This document shows positions 7,709 through 13,512 of a DNA stretch of 20,861 bases, one piece after another. Position 1 is the stretch's first letter. Every line of letters starts with the position of its first letter. This stretch comes from Candidatus Aenigmatarchaeota archaeon. Its GTDB lineage: Archaea > Aenigmatarchaeota > Aenigmatarchaeia > QMZS01. Position numbers and translations under genes: made by a program. The notes below the pieces were generated by a model that was given only the letters and a program-made list of their open reading frames with translations, had not been told where the DNA came from and ran no database searches. The stretch spans positions 1-20,861 of the forward strand of contig QMZV01000009.1 of assembly GCA_003663355.1 (NCBI GenBank), read 5' to 3'.

Positions 7709-8020
7709 TTATTTTCTTAAAATTTCTAAATACTTTGGTTTTAGTTTGTCAATGTCCTGAATTATTTCTGCTTGAATCTCTATCTGCTCGCTTGGAATGA
7801 CAAATCCAAAAATTCTAACCAATTTGTTTTGCTTTAACTCAGGTTTTGGAATTTCTTCAGAAAAAGATATATTTATTTTTCCCGTTCCATCATCTAAAAC
7901 AATTAAATTTTCTCCAATATCTATTATTTTTCCGATTAAGGAAACTCTTGAATCCAGATTTGGATTTATTTCAGAAATTTTTCTTTTTACAGCGGGTTCT
8001 ATTTTAAATTCTATTGCCAT
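7709..8020 (-). CDS. single OB-fold, RPA-like nucleic-acid-binding protein
   Basis: A 103-residue protein with one OB fold. The core runs from about residue 24 (SRVSLIGKIIDIGENLIVLDDGTGKINISF) through RIFGFVIP to about 85. The V-x-L-x-GKI plus DDGTGK pattern is typical of archaeal RPA-type OB domains. A short helical tail (DKLKPKYLEILRK) follows, as in small RPA subunits that multimerise through a C-terminal helix. It probably binds single-stranded DNA, alone or as a small RPA subunit, but an RNA-binding role is possible. There is no zinc finger and no second OB fold. It lies directly downstream of the initiator tRNA, and its TATA-like element overlaps the tRNA 3' end. RNase HII and PCNA nearby support a replication context. 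Confidence 0.65.
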   Translation of the reverse strand: MAIEFKIEPAVKRKISEINPNLDSRVSLIGKIIDIGENLIVLDDGTGKINISFSEEIPKPELKQNKLVRIFGFVIPSEQIEIQAEIIQDIDKLKPKYLEILRK

Positions 8021-8038
8021 AACATAATTTTGTTTTAA

Positions 8039-8047
8039 TCTTAAATA
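8039..8047 (-). promoter_or_regulatory. TATA-like box of the OB-fold gene overlapping the tRNA 3' end
   Basis: On the minus strand TATTTAAGA begins at the last paired base and discriminator of the tRNA (8047-8046) and lies 19-27 bases before ATG 8020. It would give a leaderless transcript. Alternatively the OB-fold gene is read through from the tRNA promoter. Confidence 0.45.
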
Positions 8048-8065
8048 GCGGGGGGTGGATTTGAA

Positions 8066-8080
8066 TTCGGCAAAATTCTT
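8066..8080 (-). other. 15-base tRNA intron between positions 53 and 54 (T-stem/T-loop)
   Basis: The insert AAGAATTTTGCCGAA separates the T-stem GGTGG from the T-loop TTCAAAT. A bulge-helix-bulge core can be drawn. Exon bases CGGT (48-51) pair with intron GCCG (one G-U pair), and the two 3-base bulges are GGA and AAT. Cuts after the second bulge base give exactly the canonical T-arm. There is no stable inner helix and no clear outer helix, so it is a relaxed form of the motif. Confidence 0.8.
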
Positions 8081-8121
8081 CCACCGACCTTCGGGTTATG
8101 GGCCCGACGAGCACTCCAGAC

Positions 8122-8150
8122 TTGGAGAGTTATACTTAAAAATATAACTT
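8122..8150 (-). other. 29-base tRNA intron in the D-loop (positions 14/15)
   Basis: A good bulge-helix-bulge core is present. Exon GGAG pairs with intron CTCC (4 bp), the bulges are CAA and AAG, and the inner intron helix is AGTTATA/TATAACT with an 8-base loop. Cuts after the second base of each bulge remove 29 bases and leave the D-arm GAGC-AGTCTGGAGT-GCTC. The outer helix is weak. A second TGGAG in the exon (8114-8118) could pair with the same intron bases in the unspliced RNA. Confidence 0.85.
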
Positions 8151-8181
8151 TGCTCCACCCCGCTATAATTTAATTTCATTC

Positions 8182-8193
8182 TAAATTTTAATA
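8182..8193 (-). promoter_or_regulatory. TATA-like box of the initiator tRNA
   Basis: On the minus strand TATTAAAATTTA is centred about 24 bases before the mature 5' end at 8164. The transcript would start at or near the mature end. Confidence 0.45.
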
Positions 8194-8251
8194 TTGTTTC
8201 GCAATTGTTAGAAATTTATTTTGCAGATATAAACATAGTTTTTGATTAAGA

Positions 8252-8262
8252 AGTATAAATAA
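8252..8262 (+). promoter_or_regulatory. TATA box of rnhB
   Basis: AGTATAAATAA is a good archaeal TATA box, placing the transcription start near 8282 and a leader of about 30 bases before ATG 8313. No clear Shine-Dalgarno site is seen. The 148-base gap 8165-8312 otherwise holds only the divergent tRNA promoter. Confidence 0.55.
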
Positions 8263-8312
8263 CCTCTCTTCAAATTTTCTAACAGACAGATAATTAGTTT
8301 TCTATGTAGATT

Positions 8313-8969
8313 ATGGGTTTTTTATTGGGAATTGATGAAGCGGGAAAAGGTCCTGTAATTGGTCCTTTGGTTATTGCTGGGGTATTAATTTCCGAAGAAA
8401 ATGAGGGAAAATTAAAAAAACTTGGAATCAAAGATTCAAAAGAACTATCTCCAGAAAAAAGAAAAAAATTTTCCGAAGAAATCAAAAATTTATCTGAAGA
8501 TTTTGTTGTTTTAAAAATTTCGGCAAGGGAGTTGAATAAAGAGATGGATACAAAAACTCTAAATGAAATTGAAATTGGTAGAATAGCGCAGATAATTAAT
8601 TCCTTCTGGATGAAAAGACCAAAAGTTTATATTGATGCTTTAGAAGCAAATACAAAAAAATTTAAAGAAAAAATTTTGTCAAGATTGAAAGATAAAAAAA
8701 TTGAGATAATTGCCAAAAATAATGCGGACAAAACTTATCCAGTTGTTTCAGCAGCATCAATAATTGCAAAAGTGACGAGGGATTCAGAAATTAAAAATTT
8801 GCATAAAAAATACGGATTTTTCGGTTCTGGTTATCCCTCAGATGAAAGAACAATAGAATTCTTAGAAAAGTTGGATAGAGAAGTGTACAATAAAATTGTG
8901 AGACTAAAGTGGGAAACATCAAAAAATATTTTAAAGAACAAAAAGCAAAGAAAGTTGTTAGAATTTTGA
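8313..8969 (+). CDS. rnhB: ribonuclease HII
   Basis: A 218-residue RNase HII, the usual archaeal length. It nicks RNA of RNA-DNA hybrids, including single ribonucleotides in DNA. The four catalytic acids are Asp8 and Glu9 (GIDEAGKGPVIGPLV), Asp108 (YIDALEAN) and Asp139 (ADKTYPVVSAASIIAKVTRD). The GRG motif after the DEA reads GKG here, a conservative change. The protein ends in QRKLLEF (212-218), which fits the PCNA-interacting Qxx(L)xxF pattern. RNase HII of other archaea is known to bind PCNA through its extreme C-terminus. The PCNA gene converges on it 43 bases away. The start is supported by the family N-terminus, and a TATA box lies 50-60 bases upstream. Confidence 0.96.
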   Translation: MGFLLGIDEAGKGPVIGPLVIAGVLISEENEGKLKKLGIKDSKELSPEKRKKFSEEIKNLSEDFVVLKISARELNKEMDTKTLNEIEIGRIAQIINSFWMKRPKVYIDALEANTKKFKEKILSRLKDKKIEIIAKNNADKTYPVVSAASIIAKVTRDSEIKNLHKKYGFFGSGYPSDERTIEFLEKLDREVYNKIVRLKWETSKNILKNKKQRKLLEF

Positions 8970-9012
8970 TAAAAATTCACGGGAGCAGATCACCAATTCT
9001 CATAGTAGAAAA

Positions 9013-9765
9013 TTATTCTTCAATTCTTGGAGCCAGGATAAACCCAAGTTTTACTTTATCCCTGATCATAAATTCAAGATGCAAAGGATAGTCATTGTTT
9101 AGTTCTATTTTAACTTTGTCTGTTAATTTACTTGCTTTTAGCATTTTGCTTAGATATTCTATTGAATATCTTGCAATAATTTCACCCTTAGAATTTAGAG
9201 AGTAAAGTTGCGGGTTTCCAGAATCTATTTTTATTTGAGTATAACTTGAATCTCCTTCAGCTCTTAAAACTAATGAATCTTTTGAAAGTTTTATAGATAT
9301 TCCATCAGAAATCAATGCACCATTTTCAACACCTTCTTTTAAAATTGAAGGGTCTAATTCAGCAGAATTCTCAAATTTAAATCTGCTTAAATCTTGCATT
9401 TCTTGCTCTGCAACAGAGATTATTGGAATTGCAAATTGCCTGATTGTTTTTCCTTCCAAAGTCAACTCAAATCTATCCTCATTTTCATCCAGACCCAAAA
9501 TTAATTTATCATCTGATTTTGCTTTTTTTATGAACTGAAGCATTCTTGGAATGTTCAAACCAACTTCAACATCTTTATCGCAGGTATAACTTTCAAATGC
9601 TGTTGGAAGAATTAAAAAATCTACTACAGCAATAACTGCTCTGTCAGGGCAAACAAGGGATATTCCATCTTTTTTAATACTGAATGTGCCTTCATCAACT
9701 ATTTCTGCAATTGCATTAAAACTCTCTCTCAATAAACCAACATCATCTAATACTGCTTTAAACAT
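9013..9765 (-). CDS. pcn: DNA polymerase sliding clamp PCNA
   Basis: A 250-residue clamp of the normal archaeal length. It starts MFKAVLDDVGLLRESFNAI and has the interdomain connecting region around 117-130 (SVAEQEMQDLSRFKF). It ends LGFILAPRIEE, the conserved C-terminal strand and tail that contribute to client binding. Two PCNA domains are visible. It would trimerise around DNA and tether the polymerase, FEN1, ligase and RNase HII. It lies downstream of the M42 peptidase on the same strand, but a TATA-like element in the 30-base gap gives it a promoter of its own, probably leaderless. Confidence 0.97.
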   Translation of the reverse strand: MFKAVLDDVGLLRESFNAIAEIVDEGTFSIKKDGISLVCPDRAVIAVVDFLILPTAFESYTCDKDVEVGLNIPRMLQFIKKAKSDDKLILGLDENEDRFELTLEGKTIRQFAIPIISVAEQEMQDLSRFKFENSAELDPSILKEGVENGALISDGISIKLSKDSLVLRAEGDSSYTQIKIDSGNPQLYSLNSKGEIIARYSIEYLSKMLKASKLTDKVKIELNNDYPLHLEFMIRDKVKLGFILAPRIEE

Positions 9766-9780
9766 AAATATTATATTAAA

Positions 9781-9792
9781 AGTATTTATTAA
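9781..9792 (-). promoter_or_regulatory. TATA-like box of pcn
   Basis: TTAATAAATACT on the minus strand is centred about 22 bases before ATG 9765, within the 30-base gap after the peptidase gene. Confidence 0.5.
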
Positions 9793-9795
9793 TTA

Positions 9796-10821
9796 TTATT
9801 TCCAATTTTTAACAATTAATTCTGCCAATTTTATTGTTTCTTTTAAATCTTCGGCATGAAAAATGCTGTGTGGTGTATGCATATTTCTTATCGGTATATT
9901 CAGAGAGCAACTTAAAATTCCTTTCTTCGTTATCTGGGTAATTGCGGTATCAGTCATTCCCCCATCAACCAATTCCAACTGATATTTAATCTTGTTCTTT
10001 TTTGCCAGATTAAGAATGAATTTTTTTAAGTTTTCAGGTAAAATTGCCCCATGACCTTCGCATTCTATCAAACTTATTGTGACTCCTTTTCCAAGCTTTA
10101 TTTCGCTTTCTTTCTCAGAAACAGATGGAACATCTCCAGCAATTGAGGTATCTATAACTATGGCTAAATCCGGCTCTATTGAATAAACTGCAGTTCTCGC
10201 ACCTTTCAATCCGACTTCTTCTTGAGATGAAAAAATAAAGTAAATATCATTTGGATTTTTTATTCTCTTTAAAATATCTATCAAACAATAAACTCCAAGT
10301 CTGTTATCTAAAGCTTTTCCAATAAAAGTGTTTTTTTGCAATTGTTTAAATTCTGATTTGAAATAGATGGGTGTGCCTTTCTCAATATTTAATTTTTCTT
10401 TACCCGTCATCCCAACATCTATGTACATTTCATCGTATTTGATAATTTTTTTTCTTTCTTCTTCCTTTTGCAAGTGGACAGGTTTTGAGCCAATCACTCC
10501 CTCTATTTCTTTTTCTCCTTTTATTATAACTCTTTCAGAGAGCAAAATTTTATCATCAATTCCCCCGATTTTTGAGAATTCTATGAAGCCCTTATTTATT
10601 CTTTTCACAACAAGACCAACTTCATCCATATGTGCAACAAAAGCGATTTTTTTTCTGTTTTTTGCAGAACCTTTTTTTAGGGCGATTAAGTTTCCAAGAG
10701 TATCTTCCGTTATTTTATCTGCATATTTTGAAATCTCCTTTTTTATCACTTCCCTAATCTCGGTCTCAAAACCTGAAACACCCGGGGTTTCACTTAATTT
10801 TTTTAATAAATTGATATCCAT
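9796..10821 (-). CDS. M42 family (TET-type) metallo-aminopeptidase
   Basis: A 341-residue M42 peptidase, normal length for the family. The expected two-metal site is visible: His64 (VAHMDEVG), bridging Asp172 (ALDNRLG), the catalytic Glu201 and Glu202 (SSQEEVGLKGA), Asp224 (VIDTS), and a C-terminal histidine within MHTPHSIFH (314-322). The PDZ-like insertion (about 72-165) between His64 and Asp172 is present, as in the tetrahedral TET complexes that degrade peptides in the cytoplasm. The frame extends to 10884, but ATG 10821 (MDINLLKKLSETPGVSGFE) is the family start. The upstream extension is a chance hydrophobic stretch over the divergent promoter. Some family members are annotated as endoglucanases, a historical misnaming. 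Confidence 0.92.
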   Translation of the reverse strand: MDINLLKKLSETPGVSGFETEIREVIKKEISKYADKITEDTLGNLIALKKGSAKNRKKIAFVAHMDEVGLVVKRINKGFIEFSKIGGIDDKILLSERVIIKGEKEIEGVIGSKPVHLQKEEERKKIIKYDEMYIDVGMTGKEKLNIEKGTPIYFKSEFKQLQKNTFIGKALDNRLGVYCLIDILKRIKNPNDIYFIFSSQEEVGLKGARTAVYSIEPDLAIVIDTSIAGDVPSVSEKESEIKLGKGVTISLIECEGHGAILPENLKKFILNLAKKNKIKYQLELVDGGMTDTAITQITKKGILSCSLNIPIRNMHTPHSIFHAEDLKETIKLAELIVKNWK

Positions 10822-10890
10822 ATTATTAATTAAAAAATAAGTAAAAATAAAGAAAATATGTGTTGTGATATATATCTTCAACAATAGAAG

Positions 10891-10917
10891 TCTTTATATA
10901 GTATTAATCACTATATA
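10891..10917. promoter_or_regulatory. divergent promoter with an 8-bp inverted repeat
   Basis: TTTATATAG at 10893-10901 is a TATA box about 24 bases before the plus-strand ATG at 10921, so that gene is probably leaderless. Read on the other strand, ACTATATAAAG can serve the peptidase gene. TATATAGT (10895-10902), seven bases, then ACTATATA (10910-10917) form a perfect inverted repeat. One arm overlaps the TATA box and the other the transcription start. This looks like an operator, though such AT-rich repeats can arise by chance. Confidence 0.5.
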
Positions 10918-10920
10918 GTT

Positions 10921-12399
10921 ATGACAGATGACTGCAATACATTGGGGAACAGATTAAGTGACCAAATTACAAGAATGGAAAATTATATTTTAGAGTTAGT
11001 AGAAGATGAAGGTCTTTATAATCTCAGAGAAGATGGTTATGATCCAAAAGAACATGTTAAACTTATGCATGAATTTGAAAAAATTAACGAAAAATTGAGA
11101 TCTACAAGGTTTCTTAGTCGTTACAATCCATTTAACAAATATGTTAGAGAGCTTGCCAAAAAAGAAAAAAAATTGCAGAAGAAATTAGAACCTTACAATA
11201 AATTTGTTCTTACTGACTATATTAAAGTTCAATGCGAAAGGTTAAGAGATTCTTACGAAGAGGTAAAAGATAAAAAAAGTTACATTGATGAAGGAAAAAA
11301 GCCAGGAGACAAACATTCAACTCTGAAAAAGATTGGGGCTGTTGTTGGGATGGGTCTAATTGGAGCAGGAATTATCTTTGGTGCAAGTTTTATTGGAAAG
11401 AAAGATCAAAATAATCTAAAAGATCATGTCTATGAAAACATGGAAAAAATTAATAGTACCTTGCATGAAAAAGGATTTTCATACCGCTTTGATAACATTA
11501 CGGATAATGTAAATCTTCATGAAATTGTACCTTATAATTTTAAAATAACAGGGCAGGGATCCTTTGGTATTGATATAGCAATAGACGACAACAAAATCCC
11601 TGAAAATATCAAAACTTTTAAAGCTTTAGTAGAACTTGGTTCTATATTAAAAAATAATAAAGAAATTGCTCCACAAATGAATTGTTATAAGTTTTTAGTG
11701 GGAGAGAAAGAAAATTATACAATTAATATTATCCTTCCAGTACTAGATCATCCAAATGATATTATTCCTCCTTCAGAATTAATAAAAACTAAAATAGGTG
11801 ATTGTGAAGATTACTCATTATTATATGCAAGCTATTATAATACTCAAAATATCCCCGCCTTTGTCATTATAGATAATGGTCATGCAGTTGCTGCTGTAGG
11901 AGATATACCTTTTAATCCTGATGAACTTAAAGAGTACATCAAAGAAAACAGAACATTTATTGTAGGAAGCTCAGAATATCTAAACAAAGATAAATCTTTT
12001 GATTTTTCTATAACTGTAAAACCAACTTGCACAAGAGATATTCTTAATAACTTGAAAATAAAATATTCATCTGCTGATATACGTGCAATAATATCGAAAG
12101 ATAATATATTGATAAAAGAAGGTCCATATTATTTTAATCTTTCTGAATTTGGATATCTTGATAAAGAATATGCAAAGGAAGCTGCAGATTACTTAAATAT
12201 GAATATTTCAAAAGACGAAATAGATAAAATGGCTGATGAATATTATAAGTTTTACGGAACCTTGGCAAAAAAAGCAATAGAATCACAAAGAGAGAATAAT
12301 ATGGAGTTTTATCAAAAAATAAAAAACGTATTAAATGATTCGTATGAGGAAAAAGCTGTAAAAAATTTTTTTAACGAAACTTTTATTAATAATTTTTGA
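10921..12399 (+). CDS. membrane-anchored protein with a transglutaminase-like domain
   Basis: A 492-residue protein in three parts. Residues 1-135 are charged, largely helical and without a signal peptide. A single membrane helix follows at about 138-159 (glycine-rich, ending FIGKK). Residues 160-492 form a large domain. Within it GDCEDYSLLYASYY at 293-306, a run of about 15 residues (IPAFVII) and GHAVAAVGD at 320-328 match the Cys-His pattern of transglutaminase-like folds, with Cys295 and His321. The third catalytic residue is not certain. If the N-terminus is cytoplasmic, the Cys-His domain lies outside the membrane. The family is used by peptidases, amidases and cross-linking enzymes, so the reaction is open. 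It begins a cluster with an ion exchanger and a lipoprotein. Confidence 0.65.
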   Translation: MTDDCNTLGNRLSDQITRMENYILELVEDEGLYNLREDGYDPKEHVKLMHEFEKINEKLRSTRFLSRYNPFNKYVRELAKKEKKLQKKLEPYNKFVLTDYIKVQCERLRDSYEEVKDKKSYIDEGKKPGDKHSTLKKIGAVVGMGLIGAGIIFGASFIGKKDQNNLKDHVYENMEKINSTLHEKGFSYRFDNITDNVNLHEIVPYNFKITGQGSFGIDIAIDDNKIPENIKTFKALVELGSILKNNKEIAPQMNCYKFLVGEKENYTINIILPVLDHPNDIIPPSELIKTKIGDCEDYSLLYASYYNTQNIPAFVIIDNGHAVAAVGDIPFNPDELKEYIKENRTFIVGSSEYLNKDKSFDFSITVKPTCTRDILNNLKIKYSSADIRAIISKDNILIKEGPYYFNLSEFGYLDKEYAKEAADYLNMNISKDEIDKMADEYYKFYGTLAKKAIESQRENNMEFYQKIKNVLNDSYEEKAVKNFFNETFINNF

Positions 12400-12497
12400 C
12401 TGTACTACCATTCAACAATTTTACATTTGTAAATATTATTAACACAATTGTTTTTGGATTATTTTACAAAGAAAAAATAAAAATAAATCAGTTAATT

Positions 12498-13499
12498 ATG
12501 TGGTTAAGTGTTTTTGTAATTCTGATAACTTCAATTTCTATATATTATTCAGGAGAATATTTTGCTTCTGCATCTAGTAAAGTTGGAGATTATTTGGGGC
12601 TTTCAAAATCTGCTAAAGGAGCAACTTTAGATGCAATTTCCAGTTCCATGCCGGAGTTAATGATTTCTTTATTTAGTTTAATTGTTTTTCATGAGTTTTC
12701 AGTTGGGATTGGGACAATTGTTGGCTCCGCGTTATTTAATATTCTTATAATTCCTGCGGTTTGTGTTTTTTTAGCTCCAGTAGTTTTTAAAGTTAGTGAC
12801 GAAGTTGTTCATAGAGATGGATTATTTTATAATCTGACAATTATAATTCTTTTAACTGCAATTTTCTTTTCAAAAGAATGGTCTGTTTCAGTTGCGATAA
12901 TATTTTTGGGAACCTATTTTTTGTATATTTTTGAAATCTTCAGACACGGAAGTACACAAAATTATGTAACTAATTTGCTTGAATTTTTTAAACATGGTCC
13001 TAAATTGCCAAAGAAAAGAGTGAAAAAAAGAAAGACGAAGGTTAGATTTGAAATAGGAATAATGTTATTTACCTTGTTGATTATTGCTGTTTCAAGCTAT
13101 TTTTTAGTTGAGCATGCTATTTCTCTTTCCCATTTTCTTGGAATACCTCCTATTATTATAAGTTTTACAGTTATCGCTGCTGCAACAAGTTTTCCTGATT
13201 TGGTTGTATCGGCCACTAATGCAAAAAAAGGAGATATTTCTGATGCTTCTTCAAATGTTTTTGGATCAAACATTTTTGATATACTTGTTGGTTTGGGACT
13301 TCCCATTTTTATAGCCCGTCTAATTAAAATTCCTGTAATTATCTCTGTTGAAAGCATGACCATTGTATTTGGACTTTTAGCTTCTACTGTACTTGTATTA
13401 TATATTTTTGCGGAAAAAATGATTTTAACAAAACCAAAAGCGGTTTTAATGCTTTTAATTTATTTAGGACTGGTTGCTTATACAATATTTTTAGTTTAA
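12498..13499 (+). CDS. sodium/calcium exchanger family (CaCA) protein
   Basis: A 333-residue membrane protein with about ten hydrophobic segments and the two inverted alpha repeats of the CaCA family. Alpha-1 is KGATLDAISSSMPELMISL, with GSALFN following. Alpha-2 is AAATSFPDLVVSA, with SSNVFGSNIFDILVG following. The PEL and PDL acids line the ion site in this family; the second repeat has Asp where Glu is common. A basic cytoplasmic loop (PKKRVKKRKTK) lies between the halves. It likely exchanges Na+ or H+ for Ca2+ or another cation. The frame can be extended to a TTG at 12396 overlapping the upstream gene. ATG 12498 is preferred because the first membrane helix begins there. Confidence 0.85.
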   Translation: MWLSVFVILITSISIYYSGEYFASASSKVGDYLGLSKSAKGATLDAISSSMPELMISLFSLIVFHEFSVGIGTIVGSALFNILIIPAVCVFLAPVVFKVSDEVVHRDGLFYNLTIIILLTAIFFSKEWSVSVAIIFLGTYFLYIFEIFRHGSTQNYVTNLLEFFKHGPKLPKKRVKKRKTKVRFEIGIMLFTLLIIAVSSYFLVEHAISLSHFLGIPPIIISFTVIAAATSFPDLVVSATNAKKGDISDASSNVFGSNIFDILVGLGLPIFIARLIKIPVIISVESMTIVFGLLASTVLVLYIFAEKMILTKPKAVLMLLIYLGLVAYTIFLV

Positions 13500-13512
13500 T
13501 TATGAGATAATT

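Larger units (their letters stand above)
8046..8164 (-). tRNA. initiator tRNA-Met (CAU) with two introns
   Basis: Precursor of 119 bases. Joining 8164-8151, 8121-8081 and 8065-8046 gives a 75-base tRNA. It has acceptor stem AGCGGGG/CCCCGCT with the A1:U72 pair of initiators and D-stem GAGC/GCTC with a loop containing CTGG. The anticodon stem is TCGGG/CCCGA with loop CCCATAA (anticodon CAT at 8098-8100), and its three G:C pairs are an initiator hallmark. The variable loop is AGGTC, the T-arm GGTGG-TTCAAAT-CCACC, and the discriminator A. No CCA is encoded. The anticodon loop has no intron; the inserts lie in the D-loop (after position 14) and between T-stem and T-loop (53/54). Standard tRNA finders could miss or misfold it. 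A TATA-like element lies about 24 bases upstream. Confidence 0.93.

Noticed and set aside
8046..8164. Permuted or split tRNA
   Set aside because: The 5' and 3' halves are in normal order in one transcript; only two inserts interrupt them.
10367..10840. 157-residue plus-strand frame opposite the M42 peptidase
   Set aside because: It is antisense to a clear peptidase and its Ser/Phe/Ile-rich composition is the usual shadow of Lys/Glu-rich codons in AT-rich DNA.
12396..12497. Longer start (TTG) for the exchanger overlapping the previous gene
   Set aside because: The extra 34 residues do not resemble the family N-terminus; ATG 12498 opens directly into the first membrane helix.
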